Below are positions 58,646 through 64,000 of a stretch of DNA of 64,000 nt, in pieces; positions within the stretch are counted from its first letter, which is position 1, and every line of letters starts with the position of its first letter. The position numbers were made by a program, and so were the translations under genes. Under the pieces are notes generated by a model that was not told where the DNA came from, did not search any database, and worked only from the letters and a program-made list of their open reading frames with translations. The DNA is from Debaryomyces hansenii CBS767 (lineage: Eukaryota; Ascomycota; Pichiomycetes; Serinales; Debaryomycetaceae), in the NCBI RefSeq assembly GCF_000006445.2, contig NC_006043.2:186001-250000 (forward strand), given 5' to 3'.

Positions 58646-61324
58646 ATGGCACGTAAGAACACTAAGAATAAGTCTTCTAGTAGGAAGAGAAGTTCCCAAA
58701 AGGTTCTTGATGCGTTTCAAATTGCAGAACGTGCAGAAAATAGATCAGAAGATGATTCGGACAATCGTCCGGGAGATGAAGATGACTTAGAAGTACACGA
58801 TGGGATTATGGATGCTAGTAAATTTTTGGCTAATAAAAGCAAAGATGATGAAGGACTCAGTGACGAAGAATTAGACTCGGATGAAGCATTAGGATCTGAT
58901 GACGATTATGATATTTTAACTTCAAAATTTTCCCAAACCATTAGAGACAAAGAAAAGAAAAGGAAGTTGAACGAAAAGAAAAGAAAGAGAGGCGAATATA
59001 GAGACAGTGAAAGTGAAGATGAGGAAGAAGATGAAGGGTATGCAAGTATAGACGAAAGTCAATTGGTTACCTTATCACAAGCATGGGATATGGATGAAAA
59101 AGATGCAAAGAGCCTTCAAAAGTCTAATGATAATAATGATCTTGTATTGGATGATGCATGGGAATCTGAATCTTCCGAAGAAGAAAGTGAAGAAGAAAGT
59201 GAGGAAGAAAGTGATGATGATGAAGATATCTTCAAGTCTGCATCTGAAAATGAGAATGACGACGAGGTTGATTTAGCAAACACCGTATCTCAATTACAAT
59301 CGCAATTAAAGAAGCCAGCCAAAGAAAGAAAAAGATTGATTGCTGAGGCTACTGATGAAAATGAATTCAACTTGCCAACAAAGGGTGTGACATTATCGTT
59401 ACAAGATATGATATCGGCGGTTGACCCATCTGTATCGAAAGATGCCATTTTAATCGATAATGAAGATAATAGCAAACAAAAAGCATTAGCTACTCCACTT
59501 CCAAAGCGTATACAAGAAAGAAATGAAAGACAAATCGCTTATGAGATTACCAATGAAGATATCAGTAAATGGGAAGATACGGTCCAACAAAACAGACAGG
59601 CCGAAGTATTAAAATTTCCATTGAACCCAGAGATCAAGCATAATGATACCGCTACCACATTCAGATCCTCGAATGAGCCTAGTACAGAATTGGAGAAGAA
59701 GATTCAAGGCATTCTTAAAGACTCTGCATTAACTGATGATAGGAAGGAAGCCACATTCGAAGAGATTGCGGCTGCAAAATTATCTTCAGAAGAATTGAAA
59801 AAGAGAACTAATGAGTTGAGGTTAATGAGAGAATTAATGTTCCGTGATGAAAAGAGGGCCAAGCGTATTAAGAAGATAAAATCCAAGACATATCATAAAA
59901 TCAAAAAGAAGGAAAGATTAAGAACTCAAGAGATGGTTGAGGGGTCTGATATGGAATCTGATAATGAAGATCATGATATGAAGAGAGCCAAAGAGAGGAT
60001 GTTATTGAAGCATAAAACTCAGTCTAAATGGGCCAAATCAATGATTAAGAGTGGATTATCAAAAGACGCATCAAATAGAGATGACTTGGAAGAAATGTTA
60101 AGACAAGGTGAAAAATTGAGATCTAAGCAATTGGGTTATGAAGATGGAGATCAAAGTGACCAGGACGTTTCTGATATTGAAGATGAATATGCCAAGGACG
60201 ATGAGACCAATGAGACTGATGATATAAATAGAAATAAGTTAGGTAAGGGTGTATTGGCAATGGACTTCATGAAATCGGCCGACAAACGTCACAAACAAGA
60301 AAATTTGAAAGAATTAGAATTATTAAAGAAATTAGAAAATGGTGGTGACTTAGATGAATTTCAAGAAGACGCCACCTCTATTAATGTTACAAAGAATCAA
60401 GGTAGAAGAGTCTACACTCCAAGTGCATCATCCATGAAATCCGATATTAATGAAGTCAATCAAAAAACCTTAAACGAACTTAGAGATGATGAATCTAACA
60501 ACTTAGAGAATAGATTAAGTAAGAAATTTAAAGTGGTGGATAATTCAATTTCCAATAAAAAGCCAAATAATTTATCTAAGGATGTTGAGGAAGAAAAGAA
60601 ACTGAAAGCATCTGATGAAGCTGAGGATGTCAATCCTTGGTTAGCAGGCAATGATTCTGAAGAAGCGATGCAGAAGTCTAGAAAGATTCATAAGGTTGAC
60701 AAAACTTCATCTAAATTATCAAAGTCGGCTCAAAAGATTTCTAAAAATAAAAAGAGAAGTGCTTCACAAAGAGATGATGAAGATACTATAATTGATATGC
60801 ATGAAACTTTGAAGGCCAGAGATATCCATGATGATGATAATGAGAATTCAAATGATGAAGATAAGGACGATGGACTTATGTTCAAGCAAAAGAACTTAAT
60901 TAAACAAGCATTCGCGGGGGACGACGTTGTACGAGAATTCGAGAAAGAAAAAAGACAGGTTGTTAAAGATGAAGGTGATAAAGTAGAAGATGTAACATTA
61001 CCAGGATGGGGTGATTGGGCAGGAGGGAAGAAAAAAGCTAAGAAGATAGTGCGTAAAATTGACGGTGTTGTTCAAAAAGATAAGAGAAAGGATAAGAATT
61101 TAAAGGACGTTATCATTAATGAAAGAGTCAACAAAAAGAACTTGAAATACCAATCATCAGGAGTTCCATTCCCTTACGAGTCTAGAGAGCAATACGAAAG
61201 AGCTTTGAGAATGCCTGTGGGTCAAGAATGGACTTCTAGAGAGACCCATCAAAAATTGACTATGCCTAGAATCATCACTAAGCAAGGTACCGTTATTGAT
61301 CCATTAAAAGCGCCATTCAAGTAG
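58646..61324 (+). CDS. UTP14: Utp14, small-subunit processome protein
   Basis: An 892-residue nucleolar protein that activates the helicase Dhr1 in 18S rRNA processing. The N-terminal third is acidic with Glu/Asp/Ser runs; the middle holds charged helices (RELMFRDEKRAKRIKKIKSK near residue 390). The Utp14 C-terminal hallmark LPGWGDWAGGKKKAKK is near residue 785, followed by VNKKNLKYQSSGVPFPY and a final RIITKQGTVIDPLKAPFK. Length matches the yeast protein (about 900). Confidence 0.95.
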   Translation: MARKNTKNKSSSRKRSSQKVLDAFQIAERAENRSEDDSDNRPGDEDDLEVHDGIMDASKFLANKSKDDEGLSDEELDSDEALGSDDDYDILTSKFSQTIRDKEKKRKLNEKKRKRGEYRDSESEDEEEDEGYASIDESQLVTLSQAWDMDEKDAKSLQKSNDNNDLVLDDAWESESSEEESEEESEEESDDDEDIFKSASENENDDEVDLANTVSQLQSQLKKPAKERKRLIAEATDENEFNLPTKGVTLSLQDMISAVDPSVSKDAILIDNEDNSKQKALATPLPKRIQERNERQIAYEITNEDISKWEDTVQQNRQAEVLKFPLNPEIKHNDTATTFRSSNEPSTELEKKIQGILKDSALTDDRKEATFEEIAAAKLSSEELKKRTNELRLMRELMFRDEKRAKRIKKIKSKTYHKIKKKERLRTQEMVEGSDMESDNEDHDMKRAKERMLLKHKTQSKWAKSMIKSGLSKDASNRDDLEEMLRQGEKLRSKQLGYEDGDQSDQDVSDIEDEYAKDDETNETDDINRNKLGKGVLAMDFMKSADKRHKQENLKELELLKKLENGGDLDEFQEDATSINVTKNQGRRVYTPSASSMKSDINEVNQKTLNELRDDESNNLENRLSKKFKVVDNSISNKKPNNLSKDVEEEKKLKASDEAEDVNPWLAGNDSEEAMQKSRKIHKVDKTSSKLSKSAQKISKNKKRSASQRDDEDTIIDMHETLKARDIHDDDNENSNDEDKDDGLMFKQKNLIKQAFAGDDVVREFEKEKRQVVKDEGDKVEDVTLPGWGDWAGGKKKAKKIVRKIDGVVQKDKRKDKNLKDVIINERVNKKNLKYQSSGVPFPYESREQYERALRMPVGQEWTSRETHQKLTMPRIITKQGTVIDPLKAPFK

Positions 61325-61415
61325 TGTATGTATATCAGTAATCGTTAATTCATATATAATAAATGAAATTATAAATAAAAAGTTATTAATAAAAAGTTGC
61401 AAAATAAAAGCAAAA

Positions 61416-63089
61416 TCAAACATCTATTAAAATACCATTTCTGACAGCCCAGTCTTTACCACTTAAAAAGACGTTATCTGGGTCCATTGACTCTCTAACT
61501 TTATTATATTCAACCAAGTTTTCACCAAACCACTTTTTCAATATTGGATTAAAGCCCTTCATACTGTACGAAGTTTTACCACCAAATTCAAGCTGTTTTC
61601 GCAAATCCTGATCAGTTCTATGTGCACCATTTACACCGATGAAATTCTTCGCCCAATGTGGTCTACCACTAGCATTTGTCATTATATCTTCGAACAATTG
61701 ATACCACTCTTGGGAATTAACATTGGTGTGGAAAGGTCTGTACATTGTAGCGTTAATGAACAAAGTCAATTGATCATTTGTCACATTTGCGCCATCGCCA
61801 TCATATCTCAAATTTGAAGAATTGTCAAGGTAAGGACGCAAATTATTACCTGGAATGGGTCCAGGACTGAGCCTGTCTCTTTTAGCTAACCACTTTTTAT
61901 TTGGATACAATGAAGGCTCATCGTTCTCATCCACAAATGGCTTCTCTGAGTACGTAAGATTAGAGCATCTAACTTCGATTGGAGCGTGAACATAGAATCT
62001 GTTTTGCTCACGGGCAGTTTGAATCACATCATTCAATTTAATCAAGACATCTTGGCCCAGACTCAAAGGCGTAGACCACTCATTGACAAATTGCGAGAAC
62101 AAGCAATCCATATTTAACCCTTCAACAGAATTTTGGACTGCAACATCACCATGACCAAGAGTTTCCACATCGCCGTATTGATTCTTGAATACGAATTTCT
62201 CGATGAGTGGAGTCAAATGAGGACATATGTGGACCGAGATCCACAACAACGACTCGTAGAACTTCCTTCCAAACCAGGTGCCATACCATGAATCTCTTGG
62301 TTTCGATAATGGCTCGGACGACTTCGAAGCCCTCCAACAAACACAATTGCCCGAGTATGGAAACCACCACACCCTGATAAACTCCGAGTCTAACCACACG
62401 GTGTCCCAATTTTTCAAAAGAGTATCGAACTTGATGATTTCTTGCTTCGACTTGATGGTGTACTTTGGAATAGTTCTGAGCGTAACATGCGTGATAATCC
62501 CAATCTTACCCAATGAAAGCATGGCCGCCTTAAACAACTGAGTGTTCTCCATCGACGAACATGTTATCAACTTCCCAGCAGAATTCATGATCTCAATCGA
62601 AACCACCTGCTGACTCACCAACCCATGGTACTGAGTCGATCCGTGCGTTCCCGTCGAAATCACCCCCGCCATAGACTGGTCGCTGATGGATCCCAAATTC
62701 TGGATCGCCAACTCGTTTTCCTTCAAGTACCGGTTCAACTCGTATATACGGCACCCCGCTTGCACCGTTAAGTCCACAAACTTCACCTCTTCACCTTCTC
62801 CATTTCTAGTCGGACCACTGAACTCCTCCTTCTTCAACACCTGGTTGAACCTATCTAAATTGCACAACCACTCTTTGGTCATCGTCATATCACTGGGAGA
62901 ATGGCCTGATCCCACTGTCATGATCGTTTTCCCATTTATTCTTGCCTGGTCCACTAATTCCCTGATTTCATCCACCGTCCGTGGTTGAAAAATAGCCTGT
63001 GGCTTGCAAAAAAATGTCTTTGCCCATGTCTGGTGCACGGTTTTCGTACTCACAAAATTCTGTAATGTTTCTGGAATATCACTCCTCAT
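61416..63089 (-). CDS. ALO1: D-arabinono-1,4-lactone oxidase Alo1
   Basis: A 557-residue flavoenzyme of the vanillyl-alcohol-oxidase group that makes D-erythroascorbate, the yeast ascorbate analogue, at mitochondria. The FAD-binding PCMH domain has VGSGHSPSDM near residue 59, with H63 as the expected covalent FAD site, and SISDQSMAGVISTGTHGS near residue 137. The C-terminal ALO domain has the HWAKN motif (GRPHWAKNF). It is divergent from ERG13 over 271 bp. Confidence 0.94.
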   Translation of the reverse strand: MRSDIPETLQNFVSTKTVHQTWAKTFFCKPQAIFQPRTVDEIRELVDQARINGKTIMTVGSGHSPSDMTMTKEWLCNLDRFNQVLKKEEFSGPTRNGEGEEVKFVDLTVQAGCRIYELNRYLKENELAIQNLGSISDQSMAGVISTGTHGSTQYHGLVSQQVVSIEIMNSAGKLITCSSMENTQLFKAAMLSLGKIGIITHVTLRTIPKYTIKSKQEIIKFDTLLKNWDTVWLDSEFIRVWWFPYSGNCVCWRASKSSEPLSKPRDSWYGTWFGRKFYESLLWISVHICPHLTPLIEKFVFKNQYGDVETLGHGDVAVQNSVEGLNMDCLFSQFVNEWSTPLSLGQDVLIKLNDVIQTAREQNRFYVHAPIEVRCSNLTYSEKPFVDENDEPSLYPNKKWLAKRDRLSPGPIPGNNLRPYLDNSSNLRYDGDGANVTNDQLTLFINATMYRPFHTNVNSQEWYQLFEDIMTNASGRPHWAKNFIGVNGAHRTDQDLRKQLEFGGKTSYSMKGFNPILKKWFGENLVEYNKVRESMDPDNVFLSGKDWAVRNGILIDV

Positions 63090-63231
63090 TCTGCTTCGAT
63101 ATGGATCCTTTTACACTCGTATTACGTCTCCAATGTCCATAAAACCATCAATAAGTCCATGATTATGTCCCTTAATCATGGCATGTCGCGTGAATACAAA
63201 AAAATCCACATCGTACTGCACATAGACCGCG

Positions 63232-63249
63232 TCGTTTAAGTCGTTTAAT
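63232..63249 (+). promoter_or_regulatory. Tandem TCGTTTAA elements upstream of ERG13
   Basis: TCGTTTAAG directly followed by TCGTTTAAT, 112-129 bp before the ERG13 ATG, in the promoter shared with ALO1. They resemble the sterol element TCGTATA read by Upc2/Ecm22, differing at one base. The match to a sterol site is inference. Confidence 0.4.
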
Positions 63250-63360
63250 TTTTCAATTTTTCACAGAAAACTAGACACATTTCATATGGCGGCTAAAAGA
63301 AGAAGTTAAGATAAAGAACATTTTTCCAAATAATACAAGAAATAGTAATAAAAAAGCAAT

Positions 63361-64000
63361 ATGACTAAACCACAAAACGTAGGTATCAAAGGGATTGAAG
63401 TTTATGTTCCTTCACAATGTGTTAACCAAACAGAATTAGAAAAATTCGATGGAATTGCCGCTGGAAAATATACGATTGGGTTAGGACAAACCAATATGTC
63501 ATATGTCAACGACAGAGAAGATATTTACTCCTTGTCATTGACAGTCTTATCTAAATTGATCAAGAACTTCGGAGTTGACACCAACCAAGTTGGTAGATTG
63601 GAAGTAGGTACCGAGACGTTGTTGGACAAATCCAAGTCGGTGAAGTCTGTGTTGATGCAATTATTCGAAGGAAACAACGATATTGAAGGGATTGACACGA
63701 TCAATGCGTGTTATGGGGGTACATCTGCTGTGATTAATACGGTCAACTGGATCGAGTCGTCTTCGTGGGATGGAAGAGATGGTATTGTTGTCTGTGGTGA
63801 CATTGCCATCTATTCGAAGGGAGCCGCTAGACCTACCGGGGGTGCTGGTGCCGTTGCGTTGTTGATTGGGCCAGATGCACCAATTGTGTTTGAATCCACC
63901 AGGGGCTCGTTTATGGAACACGCTTACGATTTCTACAAGCCAGATTTCACTTCTGAATACCCTATAGTCGACGGACACTTTTCGTTAGCATGTTACGTCA
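63361..64000 (+). CDS. ERG13: HMG-CoA synthase Erg13 (partial, runs off the right edge)
   Basis: 213 codons are in the window, starting at the ATG at 63361. The enzyme condenses acetyl-CoA with acetoacetyl-CoA in the mevalonate pathway to sterols. The N-terminal block [22 protein letters not shown], a glutamate at E83 ([13 protein letters not shown]) and the catalytic cysteine C117 in [10 protein letters not shown] are all present, and [12 protein letters not shown] follows. No lesion is seen. The C-terminal half is outside the window. Confidence 0.96.
   Translation, partial: MTKPQNVGIKGIEVYVPSQCVNQTELEKFDGIAAGKYTIGLGQTNMSYVNDREDIYSLSLTVLSKLIKNFGVDTNQVGRLEVGTETLLDKSKSVKSVLMQLFEGNNDIEGIDTINACYGGTSAVINTVNWIESSSWDGRDGIVVCGDIAIYSKGAARPTGGAGAVALLIGPDAPIVFESTRGSFMEHAYDFYKPDFTSEYPIVDGHFSLACYV

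Noticed and set aside
1..64000. tRNA genes, LTRs, transposon ends, CRISPR arrays
   Set aside because: No B-box with matching arms, no long terminal repeats and no spaced direct repeats were recognised in the gene-free stretches; a tool scan could still find a divergent tRNA or snoRNA.

Overview
The window is nuclear DNA of an ascomycete budding yeast, most likely Debaryomyces or a close relative in the CTG-Ser clade. This rests on the AT-rich, compact, mostly intron-less genes; short introns with near-consensus GTATGT donors and TACTAAC-type branch points; ordinary Saccharomycotina genes next to a Tudor-SN gene that S. cerevisiae lacks; scarce CTG codons; and a Candida-type Rpn4 element (GAAGGCAAAA) before a proteasome gene. 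The species is an inference. If the clade is right, CTG codons should be read as serine.

Layout. 0-32 kb is a dense housekeeping block: IKS1-like kinase (runs off the left edge), RIF1, HPR1, a mitochondrial GGQ release-factor-like protein, a single-cysteine Ahp1/PRDX5-type peroxiredoxin, DCP1, SPT20, a tail-anchored FHA protein, a PhyH-family dioxygenase, THI5, SCO1, a SET-domain methyltransferase, PHO88, a Tudor-SN protein, UBC7, an FMS1/CBP1-type amine oxidase, the eEF1A chaperone of the PBDC1 family and a FAR8/striatin-like protein. 53.8-64 kb is housekeeping again: NEW1, PRE8 (with an intron), UTP14, ALO1, and ERG13 (cut by the right edge).

The part between, about 32.5-53.6 kb, is an accessory catabolic island. 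Its outer ends are two broken transporter genes (a DHA1 drug/polyamine exporter relic and a MAL-type alpha-glucoside permease relic). Inside lie a Dal5-family permease, a Zn2Cys6 regulator with an intron inside its zinc cluster, a 5-oxoprolinase (OXP1), a second Zn2Cys6 regulator, an amadoriase-type FAD oxidase (A, ending in a PTS1-like SHL), a divergently transcribed Seo1/Liz1-type permease, and a second amadoriase-type oxidase (B).

The most interesting signal is a shared promoter motif in this island: a palindrome GTCG-N3-CGAC, or its GGAAGGTCG half, lies 180-200 bp before the start of the Dal5-like permease, OXP1 and oxidase B, and between oxidase A and its divergent permease. This suggests one co-regulated pathway that imports and oxidises N-substituted (glycated or opine-like) amino acids and opens 5-oxoproline to glutamate. 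The pathway is an inference; the genes and motif sites are read from the sequence.
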